Shown here piece by piece: positions 25,237-32,354 of a stretch of DNA of 48,200 nucleotides. How positions within the stretch are numbered: position 1 is the first letter of the stretch; each line of letters opens with the position of its first letter. The stretch is from a virus. Below the pieces are notes generated by a model. The model ran no database searches and was not told where the DNA came from. It saw only the letters and a list, made by a program, of their open reading frames with translations. The position numbers were made by a program, and so were the translations under genes. The stretch covers positions 1-48,200 of the IMG/VR virus record IMGVR_UViG_3300042475_002348; one strand, written 5' to 3'.

Positions 25237-25583
25237 GCGAAACAGCAGAAATGCCGATCATGGACAATGAGTGTCCCTTTAGGCATGAATTAAACCCGTA
25301 TAATAATCTTGGAGATAGCACAGCAAGAACAAACTATTTTATTTTTCAAGCTGGAATGAAGGCAGGATTTCGTGAAGCAGAAGAAGAACTTACCAAGCTA
25401 CGCGCCTTTGTGAAAGATACCAAAATTATGGCGGAGTTTTATGCCGCTCGATGGGAAAGAATCTACACGCCAGACGGAGTAATGGTTAGACCAGCCGATT
25501 CTACTGGCGCATTTGAGGATAGGTTCGAGCGCGCCAGAGAATTTTTATTCAAGCATAGCGAATTAATTAAGGGGGAAGCGTGA
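25233..25583 (+). CDS. Hypothetical early protein, 116 aa (paralog of the previous gene)
   Basis: It shares the TKLR and ERARE[VF]L blocks with the gene upstream, in the same order and with similar spacing, and has a longer N-terminus (ARTNYFIFQAGMKAGFREAE). Its 3' end carries the sequence GCGAATTAATTAAGGGGGAA, which recurs before the gene at 25803. Function unknown. Confidence 0.7.
   Translation: MSETAEMPIMDNECPFRHELNPYNNLGDSTARTNYFIFQAGMKAGFREAEEELTKLRAFVKDTKIMAEFYAARWERIYTPDGVMVRPADSTGAFEDRFERAREFLFKHSELIKGEA
25558..25577 (+). repeat. 20-bp leader repeat, copy 1
   Basis: GCGAATTAATTAAGGGGGAA precedes a GTG start at 25580. The identical 20 bp at 25781-25800 precedes the GTG start at 25803. 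It contains the ribosome site. Confidence 0.85.
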
Positions 25584-25765
25584 GAGATATTTTTACTAAT
25601 CCCCAACTTGTTTTTTACTCCCATAGATTTGATAATTTAATGATTTTTACTTGCGAAAATCTTTTTATACTAGCAACGATAGAAGGGAGTAATGGGCGCA
25701 AGATGTTAACGTCTTATGATTTTGCCTTGACGGAGTATCAACTAGAGTTAATTGGTGAATTTTAA
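25580..25765 (+). CDS. Hypothetical early protein, 61 aa
   Basis: GTG start behind the repeated leader. A small, fairly hydrophobic protein (NLMIFTCENLFILATIEG) with no clear membrane span. It ends at the first copy of the 24-bp trailer repeat. Function unknown. Confidence 0.55.
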   Translation: MRDIFTNPQLVFYSHRFDNLMIFTCENLFILATIEGSNGRKMLTSYDFALTEYQLELIGEF

Positions 25766-25800
25766 CACCCGCCCATAGTGGCGAATTAATTAAGGGGGAA
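25763..25800 (+). repeat. 24-bp trailer repeat copy 1 fused to 20-bp leader repeat copy 2
   Basis: TAACACCCGCCCATAGTGGCGAAT (25763-25786, 24 bp, starting with a stop codon and holding the stem CGCC/GGCG) recurs exactly at 26010-26033. It is merged with the leader repeat (25781-25800). The two small genes between copies are thus framed by the same start and stop context. Confidence 0.9.
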
Positions 25801-25802
25801 AT

Positions 25803-26012
25803 GTGAGTTATAAAGAATGCTTTAAAGAGATTGAGGATGAAATGAAGCACCTATATGCTTTGAATCTTAAGCAAGCCATTATGATTAAAAGAAGAGATAC
25901 GGTTATTAATTCAATCTTTAAAGATTCGTGTGAGTCAGCAAAGGGCACTGTTTTAAATAATGTTAAAGCTAAAATAATGAGACACTTAAAAGATGTGAGC
26001 AAGGGTAAATAA
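25803..26012 (+). CDS. Hypothetical early protein, 69 aa
   Basis: GTG start behind the second copy of the leader repeat. Small, basic, helical and soluble. It stops at the second trailer repeat. Function unknown. Confidence 0.55.
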   Translation: MSYKECFKEIEDEMKHLYALNLKQAIMIKRRDTVINSIFKDSCESAKGTVLNNVKAKIMRHLKDVSKGK

Positions 26013-26033
26013 CACCCGCCCATAGTGGCGAAT
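26010..26033 (+). repeat. 24-bp trailer repeat, copy 2
   Basis: Exact copy of 25763-25786, again beginning at the stop codon of a small gene and containing the CGCC/GGCG hairpin, here followed by a fresh ribosome site AAAGGAG for the gene at 26049. Confidence 0.9.
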
Positions 26034-26048
26034 AAAGGAGAGGGTTTT

Positions 26049-26249
26049 ATGTTTATCTATTCCATTGGAGACATAATTACTGGAACAATATTAGCTTTAT
26101 TACTAAGCATCCTCATCGGTACTTGGTTTTTTAAAACTATCAAGGCGGCGGTTTGTAGCCACAAAAGAACCTACGAAAACGGACTGAGCCTTGACGAGAT
26201 TTGTCGAGATTGCGGCAAGAATCTTGGCTTTGTTGGGCGCGACAAATGA
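26049..26249 (+). CDS. Small membrane protein with zinc-knuckle-like tail, 66 aa
   Basis: The start at 26049 (MFIYSIGDI) is supported by AAAGGAG; an earlier in-frame start would lie in the repeat. Residues 10-30 form a membrane helix (TGTILALLLSILIGTWFF). The tail has C-S-H and C-R-D-C, a possible metal knuckle facing the cytoplasm. Function unknown. Confidence 0.65.
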   Translation: MFIYSIGDIITGTILALLLSILIGTWFFKTIKAAVCSHKRTYENGLSLDEICRDCGKNLGFVGRDK

Positions 26250-26494
26250 AAGACTCACAAAGATTCGCCGAAGAGAAAGCAGAAGAGTACGCCAGCAAAC
26301 GAGCGAGTAAAGAGACCGACTACACTCGATACGCAGAACTCTACAACGCGCACTATGCAGGCGTGATCTACTGGACTGCTGAGCTGATCCATTTAAGAGA
26401 AGTTTTAAAGGTTCAAGGCAAAGAGATCAAGAAAGAAATTAAACTCGCCGATACGGTACCTGCGACGGTCGAAACAATCGAGGACTTGATATGA
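26246..26494 (+). CDS. Hypothetical protein ending in IEDLI, 82 aa
   Basis: The start at 26246 overlaps the previous stop by ATGA. The protein is highly charged and helical (QRFAEEKAEEYASKRASKET), with a conserved-looking LIHLREVLK. The last residues are VETIEDLI, the first of the shared I[DE]DLI tails in this block. The DNA of the tail also supplies the next gene's ribosome site GAGGA. No family is recognised. Confidence 0.7.
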   Translation: MKDSQRFAEEKAEEYASKRASKETDYTRYAELYNAHYAGVIYWTAELIHLREVLKVQGKEIKKEIKLADTVPATVETIEDLI

Positions 26495-27165
26495 TCTTTA
26501 AAAAGCTTAGCGATGTTCACATGATGAGCGAGAAAGCGGCCCAACGTCAGGAGATGCTCAGAACCTTAGAAGCCTCCGATTTCTATCAGGCAAAAATGGT
26601 TTTGAAAAACATTGCACTCGATGAGTCCACCACGTACGACATGCAGAAGATAATTAAAAGGCATTTGAACCTGGTAGTAAAAAGAAAGAAGAAATCCGTT
26701 GATGTATATGGCGTACCTATAACCTTGGACAGACTACTTGCTTTATCTTGCACTTCACTGTGGACTTTCAGAGCAAGCATATTTTCTAAGGCGTTTGCTT
26801 TTAGCGGTGGGTTTTCCAGCGAAGGGCTTCTTCTTCAAATTGCCGCAGACAACATGGCACTAAGAGATGTGACGAAAGAGAGCAACCTTAAAACGTATCG
26901 AAGACACCTTAGTCTTCTGCTTCGATGCGGTGGGTTTAAGAATGGCGTGGAGCGAAAGAAAATGTGTAGCTCAGACATCAGCACGACCGGAAGGGTTTGG
27001 TATCTGCCTAAAAACATAATGCACTCTACTGCCGATGAGCTGATAGATAGCGCCGAGTTCATCATGTCCCAAGCGGAAACACTTGACCGAACGGAATCAG
27101 GAAAGGAACTTAGAGAGATCGAAAAAACCGTAGAACAAAACACAGTCATTGAGGACTTGATATAA
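26491..27165 (+). CDS. Hypothetical replication-block protein ending in IEDLI, 224 aa
   Basis: A soluble, basic, mostly helical protein. A segment at residues 74-97 (VPITLDRLLALSCTSLWTFR) may be a helix-turn-helix. It lies immediately upstream of the helicase (TAATG overlap), suggesting a helicase partner or DNA-binding loader; this is inferred from position. It ends NTVIEDLI. No known family is recognised. Confidence 0.7.
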   Translation: MIFKKLSDVHMMSEKAAQRQEMLRTLEASDFYQAKMVLKNIALDESTTYDMQKIIKRHLNLVVKRKKKSVDVYGVPITLDRLLALSCTSLWTFRASIFSKAFAFSGGFSSEGLLLQIAADNMALRDVTKESNLKTYRRHLSLLLRCGGFKNGVERKKMCSSDISTTGRVWYLPKNIMHSTADELIDSAEFIMSQAETLDRTESGKELREIEKTVEQNTVIEDLI

Positions 27166-28529
27166 TGTACACACCAAGAGCGCACCAAATCGAAGGAATG
27201 GATTTCCATCGTGCTAGTCAATTTATGGGCAGCCTTATATGGCACGGCATGGGACTAGGTAAGTCGAGTCTTGCACTCTGGCTTGCTGAAGAACACATAG
27301 GCCGTCTAAAAAAGCTAGGCGTAAAGACCCCAAAGTTTGTTGTCTTCTGTCCTAAATCAGCACTACCTACCTGGAGAGCTGAGTGCCGCAAGTTCACTCC
27401 GAGTCTTTATCGTGACATGATTCTGTTTCCCTACTCGCAGATGAACAAAGCGATCCGCATGGTTGACTACATCGACGCTCGCATGATTGCCTTCGACGAG
27501 TCTCACTATCTTAAATCACCAAGTACCAATAGAGTCAAAGGACTCTCCGAGTTCCTAAGACGCATGGGTAAGATGTCAGGAAAGTTTGAGCATGGGCGCA
27601 TGTTGTTTCTCACAGGTACTCCAATGCCTAATAACGCTGCAGAAATCTATTCTACATGGGCAATAGCGACTGCCCCAAACGTAACAACAGCAGCGGACAG
27701 GTTACTCGACGAGGTTAAGTTTGATCTGTGGCGCAACACATACACGAGAGTCGAAGTAAAGACCTGGAAGATTGGAAAGAACAAAAGTCCTGAGAATCAA
27801 AGACGTGGAGTCGCTAAGACCTTCCAAGGAGTGGATAACTCCGAACAGTTCGCACAATTAATAGGCCCTATCACTCACTTCAAACGAGTCGAAGACTGTA
27901 TTGATCTGCCAGAGAAACAAGAAGTCATGGTGGATCTTGGATTACCGGACGATAAACTCCTGGCAAACGCTAGCCTTGAGCAGCCAGAAGCGTACATGGC
28001 GCTATTAGAAAGACTCAGCCGCGCTAAGACTCCGCACATGATCGAGTGGGTCAAGGACTTTTTGGAAGGAACTCAAGAACAATTAGTCGTCTTTGCCACG
28101 CACGTATTCGCCTTGAGAGCACTTCAGGATGCCTTCCCTAATCACGTCAAGCTCATCATCGGAGAGCTGTCTACCGGCGAAAGAACACGCCATTTGACTG
28201 AGTTTCAGAACTCGAAGTTCAGGGTGCTAGCACTAAGCTATCAGTGTGGATCTGAATCATTGAACCTACAGAACGCTAGCAAAGCGTTATACCTAGGCTA
28301 CCCATGGACAGATGGAAAGTTGAAGCAAGCGATGGCACGTATCTATCGCCAAGGACAGAAGAACGCTACGATGCACTATTTCTTAACGAGCGGTGAGTGC
28401 GATCAGCGCATCCTTCGATTGGTTCGCACGAAAGAAGAAGCCACTAACACTGTAGAAAATCTACTGCTTACCCAAGAAATAAAGCAAACTTTGCCTAAAG
28501 AAACTTTTAGTATTGACGATCTGATTTAA
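27165..28529 (+). CDS. SNF2-type DEAD/DEAH-box helicase
   Basis: This is a 454-residue superfamily 2 ATPase. Q-motif-like Q8; Walker A HGMGLGKSS at 27-35; Walker B/motif II D111-E-S-H114; TGTPMPN (motif III region); and motif VI QAMARIYRQGQ at 388-398. This combination is the SNF2-like helicase of phage PolA/VirE replication cassettes. It probably remodels DNA-protein complexes or supports recombination-dependent replication. Its C-terminus is FSIDDLI. Confidence 0.92.
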   Translation: MYTPRAHQIEGMDFHRASQFMGSLIWHGMGLGKSSLALWLAEEHIGRLKKLGVKTPKFVVFCPKSALPTWRAECRKFTPSLYRDMILFPYSQMNKAIRMVDYIDARMIAFDESHYLKSPSTNRVKGLSEFLRRMGKMSGKFEHGRMLFLTGTPMPNNAAEIYSTWAIATAPNVTTAADRLLDEVKFDLWRNTYTRVEVKTWKIGKNKSPENQRRGVAKTFQGVDNSEQFAQLIGPITHFKRVEDCIDLPEKQEVMVDLGLPDDKLLANASLEQPEAYMALLERLSRAKTPHMIEWVKDFLEGTQEQLVVFATHVFALRALQDAFPNHVKLIIGELSTGERTRHLTEFQNSKFRVLALSYQCGSESLNLQNASKALYLGYPWTDGKLKQAMARIYRQGQKNATMHYFLTSGECDQRILRLVRTKEEATNTVENLLLTQEIKQTLPKETFSIDDLI

Positions 28530-28559
28530 CCTGTTAATCTTTTAACTGAGGGACTTTTC

Positions 28560-29837
28560 ATGACAATTAAAATTCATCCACAGCTTACAGGCTTTGTACG
28601 CCCGTCGGATCACAGTAAGTTTTCACCTTCTGCTGCAGACCGATGGATGGCTTGTCCAGCGAGCATCCAACTCTCCGAAGGTATTCCTGAAGAGAAGTCC
28701 GAATACTCGGAGCAAGGAACTCTTGCCCACTCAGTATGCGAAGCGATGTTCGACCACGAACATTTCATGATCGACATGCCGGTCGAGCTTCAAGCTCAAC
28801 TAATGGCATGGGAATCGACGCATCCTGGAGATGTCCCTGAGATGTATGACTGTGCTCAGACCTACGTGGACTGTGTGTCTTCATGGCTTAATAACAAGGA
28901 AGCTATTGGCGATGTGCTTTGGTATGGCCTTGAGAAAGGTGTGCCAGTATTCCCTGAGAAAGGATGCTTCGGTACTGGTGACTGTGTGATCGTCGGAACT
29001 AAGGCCGCGGTGATCATCGATTATAAACATGGCAGAGGAAAGAACGTACAGGCAGATGCTTTGCAACTCAGAGTCTATGCCGCAGGAGTCCTTCGCCATT
29101 TAGACAACCTCCCTGAAGGTTACGGAGTATATTCTGTGGTAGTACAACCTCGAACCGACCCAACACCAAAGACACATTTCTATCCTGCAGCACAGATACA
29201 TCAGTTCCTTGGAGAAATCTGGAGCGCCATTATCGCAACAGAGCAGCCCAACCTTGAACCAAAAGACGGAGGTCATTGCTTCTGGTGTCCTGCTAAAAGA
29301 ACTAAAGACCTGATGAAGAAGTGCCCGACTCAGATGATCTTGCCGGTTAATGCGGCCAAAGAGAACTTTGAGAAATACCTCTCCGATATGAACGCTCCAG
29401 TTGAGAAACTCGGAGTCGCTAATCCTAAGCGTGATGAGGCGATGATGAAGATCATCTCTCTCATGCCACTCCTCGAATCTATTCGTGATTCGGCAGTTGA
29501 AGAGTTTCAATACCGCTTAGAGCAAGGCGAAGCTATCGCAGGACTGCAACTTGTAGAGAAGATCGGCAATAGAACTTTTGGTAAAGCACCAGATGATCAG
29601 ATCGCTGAGGTCTTGAAGCAGAAATATCCAAAGCTTGATCCTTGGAGAATTATTCCGGAGAAGAAAACAATTCGTACCATTGGCGACATTGAGAAAGAAG
29701 TCGGCAAGGGTGCACTGGATACTGTGACTCAAAGAACTATTAAAAAAGAAGTGAAAATATTAGACGCTAAGGCGTTAGAAGTAATGGGCAATCTCGCGCA
29801 TTATGGAAACTTGTCAACATCGAAGGAGATCGTATGA
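28560..29837 (+). CDS. DUF2800 RecB-like nuclease with probable Fe-S cluster
   Basis: This 425-residue protein opens with FSPSAADRWMACPAS, the signature of the phage DUF2800/PD-(D/E)XK family. Nuclease residues visible are H57, D141, D154 and K156 (VIIDYKHGRG) and the following QLRVYA motif. C32 together with C240, C243 and C255 form the Cys layout of an AddB/Cas4-type iron-sulfur cluster. It likely resects or processes DNA ends for replication and recombination. It overlaps the next gene by ATGA. Confidence 0.9.
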   Translation: MTIKIHPQLTGFVRPSDHSKFSPSAADRWMACPASIQLSEGIPEEKSEYSEQGTLAHSVCEAMFDHEHFMIDMPVELQAQLMAWESTHPGDVPEMYDCAQTYVDCVSSWLNNKEAIGDVLWYGLEKGVPVFPEKGCFGTGDCVIVGTKAAVIIDYKHGRGKNVQADALQLRVYAAGVLRHLDNLPEGYGVYSVVVQPRTDPTPKTHFYPAAQIHQFLGEIWSAIIATEQPNLEPKDGGHCFWCPAKRTKDLMKKCPTQMILPVNAAKENFEKYLSDMNAPVEKLGVANPKRDEAMMKIISLMPLLESIRDSAVEEFQYRLEQGEAIAGLQLVEKIGNRTFGKAPDDQIAEVLKQKYPKLDPWRIIPEKKTIRTIGDIEKEVGKGALDTVTQRTIKKEVKILDAKALEVMGNLAHYGNLSTSKEIV

Positions 29838-30508
29838 CACCTGATCAAGAGAAAGAATTTTTCCGCAAGCATGTGTTTACCCTTAAAGGTCGCATCTTGC
29901 ATCCGGCATTGCTTAAGCCTATGCCTAACAAAGAAGGAACTCGCGTTAACTTTAACGTGCAGGCAATCTTTAAGCCTGAAGACAACGCACAGGAAATTGC
30001 ACGTCTTGGTGCATTCATTAAGCAAGTTTACGACACGTTCTATCCTGGCTTCCCGATTCAGAACTGGGTTAATCCCTTGAAGAAGTATGAGACGTACATT
30101 CGTCAAGACGGTCGCCCAAACGCAGAGTATTTGAAAGGTCATTACTGGGTTAACGCTGCTTCAGGTAAAGACGTTCCTCCTCAAGTCTATAAGCAGGGCC
30201 CTATGGGAATGGTGCTTTTGACTGAAGCTGACCAAGCTGAAGTTTACTCAGGACGCAACGCGGTCGTGAACATTTCTTTCTACCGTATTAAGTCGCAGAA
30301 GCATGGCCTATCGACGAACATCAATGGCGTATTGCTTCTTGAAGGTGGCGAGAAAGTTCAAGGTGCAGGAAGCTTTGACCCGAACAGAGCGTTTGGATCT
30401 TTCATGCAAGACATGGGCATGAACGTGCCGGTCACGAACACTCCAAGCAATGATCCGTTTGGCAATTCAGGTAACAACTCGGGCAGCAATGGCCCTTCAT
30501 TTATTTAA
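29834..30508 (+). CDS. DUF2815 single-stranded DNA-binding protein
   Basis: This 224-residue protein has an OB-like body (residues 10-165, with VFTLKGRILHPALLKPMPN, GHYWVNAASG, AVVNISFYRI) and a Gly/Asn/Ser-rich flexible tail. This is the pattern of phage DUF2815 proteins, regarded as SSB-like, and it sits directly after DUF2800 as usual. It ends GPSFI, which may act like the SSB C-terminal tip as a partner-docking peptide. Confidence 0.88.
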   Translation: MTPDQEKEFFRKHVFTLKGRILHPALLKPMPNKEGTRVNFNVQAIFKPEDNAQEIARLGAFIKQVYDTFYPGFPIQNWVNPLKKYETYIRQDGRPNAEYLKGHYWVNAASGKDVPPQVYKQGPMGMVLLTEADQAEVYSGRNAVVNISFYRIKSQKHGLSTNINGVLLLEGGEKVQGAGSFDPNRAFGSFMQDMGMNVPVTNTPSNDPFGNSGNNSGSNGPSFI

Positions 30509-30519
30509 GGAGATATCAG

Positions 30520-30996
30520 ATGTATAAGTTTTCAGCAGAATTTGAAACGATTAAAGAACTCGCCGACTTTGTGAATGGCATTCAAGGTGGCGTTCCTGCC
30601 GCTGCGACTGTAGAGCAAGCAGCTCCTACTACAAAAGCTAAGGCAAAGAAAGAGAAGGAAGCTCCAGCTCCTTTGACTGCCGCTGCTCCTGAAGCACCAT
30701 TCGTGCCAAAGGCAGAAGTCAAAGCTTCTGAAGTTGTAGTTGAGAAGACTCCAGTAGTCGCTCAGCCTGCAGCACAAGATAGCGCGATCATGGTTGAAGA
30801 AATCAAAGCAATCGTAGCAGGATTGAAAGCTAAAGGTACTAACGACGATCAGCTCAAAGCAGTCTTCTCTGGTATCTTTGCTCAGCTAGGATTGCCTCAA
30901 GGTGTCCCTGTCAGCAAGCTTGAGAACGATCAGATCACACGTTTCTTAATGGCGCTCAAGGATCACGCAGCTCCAAAAGAGAATAGCTTTATTTAA
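30520..30996 (+). CDS. Hypothetical replication-block protein with Ala/Pro linker, 158 aa
   Basis: A short structured N-terminus (YKFSAEFETIKELADFVNGI) is joined by a long Ala/Pro/Lys/Glu linker (residues 28-88) to a helical C-terminal domain (residues about 88-150), and the protein ends KENSFI. Two small domains on a flexible tether suggest an adaptor. No family is recognised. A terminator hairpin follows. Confidence 0.75.
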   Translation: MYKFSAEFETIKELADFVNGIQGGVPAAATVEQAAPTTKAKAKKEKEAPAPLTAAAPEAPFVPKAEVKASEVVVEKTPVVAQPAAQDSAIMVEEIKAIVAGLKAKGTNDDQLKAVFSGIFAQLGLPQGVPVSKLENDQITRFLMALKDHAAPKENSFI

Positions 30997-31003
30997 TAGG
31001 TGC

Positions 31004-31029
31004 GCGGGGTGAAAGCCCCGCTCTCTTTT
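31004..31029 (+). terminator. Rho-independent terminator
   Basis: A GCGGGG/CCCCGC stem (31004-31009 with 31016-31021) with a 6-nt loop is followed by TCTCTTTT. It sits between the SSB-type gene pair and the secreted-protein gene. No good promoter is apparent downstream, so read-through or antitermination would be needed for the polymerase gene. Confidence 0.75.
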
Positions 31030-31041
31030 CACGGAGGATTT

Positions 31042-31692
31042 ATGAAACTTTTTAATATGTTTATTCTTAGTGCTCTCTTAATGAGTTTCGCCCTCGATGC
31101 CGTATCTCAAGAAGTTTCTCCTGCCTCCAACCTAGACGCTCCAGCACCTCCGAGTTTTATCGAGTTTGTTAAGAGTTCTTTTGGCGTTCACCGCAAGGTG
31201 AGCTTTGTCAGACTGTCAGGCTTTAGTTCTCTTGAGATTCAGCGACTTACTCACATCGCAGCTAACGTAGAGAAGATTATTAATAGTTCAGAGATCACTG
31301 ATCTTCTTAGTGCTCATGTGGTTGTGCCATATAAGAAAGAGCCGGTAGCTTTCTGGGATATTAATGAACCTTTGAAACTTACCTGGCGTGATGCTTGGGC
31401 AATCACTATGCGCTCCGACTGGGACATGGACTACGAAGGTTACAGCTCGTGGCGCTCGACGGTCGGGTATACCTACGCGAACGTGAAGTGGATCAAGCTC
31501 AACAAGTCTCACTCAAACTTTAGGCACGACCATTTAATTGCACAGAACTTTTGTCATGAGTTTGGAGGGCACAAGCGTGGCTTTCGTCATGCCTCTAATC
31601 ACGACATCTATCGTCCGTACTCATACCCTTATGCGCTAGGGAAAATATGCGCAGACCTTTACATCAAACAATTTAAACCTTGGAAGAAATAG
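31042..31692 (+). CDS. Secreted HEXXGH putative metallopeptidase, 216 aa
   Basis: The start at 31042 is chosen for its GGAGGA site. Residues 1-22 are a Sec signal peptide (FILSALLMSFALDAVSQ), followed by a Pro/Ala-rich spacer. H172-E-F-G-G-H177 is a HEXXGH zinc motif (known in M49 dipeptidyl peptidase III), with G180 and H183 nearby, echoing the metzincin HExxHxxGxxH with one extra residue. It would act in the periplasm or outside the cell. It lies alone, just after a terminator, inside a replication block, and carries no IDDLI/SFI tail. Peptidase activity is inferred. Confidence 0.7.
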   Translation: MKLFNMFILSALLMSFALDAVSQEVSPASNLDAPAPPSFIEFVKSSFGVHRKVSFVRLSGFSSLEIQRLTHIAANVEKIINSSEITDLLSAHVVVPYKKEPVAFWDINEPLKLTWRDAWAITMRSDWDMDYEGYSSWRSTVGYTYANVKWIKLNKSHSNFRHDHLIAQNFCHEFGGHKRGFRHASNHDIYRPYSYPYALGKICADLYIKQFKPWKK

Positions 31693-31700
31693 GAGATACC

Positions 31701-32354
31701 ATGCAGATCGAAGAAGGAAAGTTTTACAGAAGTCATGATGGTCAAGTGTTGCGCTGTCTTCGCGTGACTCCGAAGATCACATCGTTTGCGCATCAAGAGA
31801 CTGCTGCTTTAGAGGGCCCAACAGAATCTATAAGCACATTCATCACCGAAGCTAAGCTTGAAGAGATCACAGAGACAGAATACGCTCGAGGCGTTCTTGC
31901 TTGGGGGGCGGCTAAAGGCGACAGTGAGAATTTCAAGGCACAATTTGAAGAGATTAAAGATATTGCCAAGCCTATCATCCACGCTAAGTTCCAAGAGTAC
32001 GGAGGCTACAAAGACTTTGATCTTAAGACTGAAGAGATGACAGAGAAAGAACTTGCCGAAGCTACTCGCAAGACAGAAGACAATGCCGCTCCGATTGCTA
32101 TTGTTTTCAAAGCAGAAACTTTGATCGAACCACTAACTACTATTCGCTCTATGATCGAAGGTCTTCAAGCATTCCAAGAAAAGCATTGGTGTGTTGAAGT
32201 TCGTAACGCCATCATCGATCTTGAGAACGCTCATGGCTGGTTGACTGAACGTCAGGCGAGAAAGAAAGATCAGGCAATCGCAGGACAGGAAAACCCTGAC
32301 AATCAAGTGCTGCTTGATAACGTATTACCTATCACACCGGAAAGCGCATACTAA
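31701..32354 (+). CDS. Hypothetical protein with possible Acb2/Tad1-like C-terminal hairpin, 217 aa
   Basis: The start at 31701 is set by AGGAG. The acidic N-terminal domain (residues 1-60) has a small beta fold. Residues about 140-184 include CVEVRNAIIDLENAHGWLTE, which resembles the C-x-E-x-x-x-A-I-x-x-L-E-x-A-x-x-W helical hairpin of phage proteins that sequester cyclic-nucleotide immune signals (Acb2/Tad1-type). This is recognition by eye only. Otherwise the function is unknown. It lies between the secreted protein and the polymerase. Confidence 0.55.
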   Translation: MQIEEGKFYRSHDGQVLRCLRVTPKITSFAHQETAALEGPTESISTFITEAKLEEITETEYARGVLAWGAAKGDSENFKAQFEEIKDIAKPIIHAKFQEYGGYKDFDLKTEEMTEKELAEATRKTEDNAAPIAIVFKAETLIEPLTTIRSMIEGLQAFQEKHWCVEVRNAIIDLENAHGWLTERQARKKDQAIAGQENPDNQVLLDNVLPITPESAY

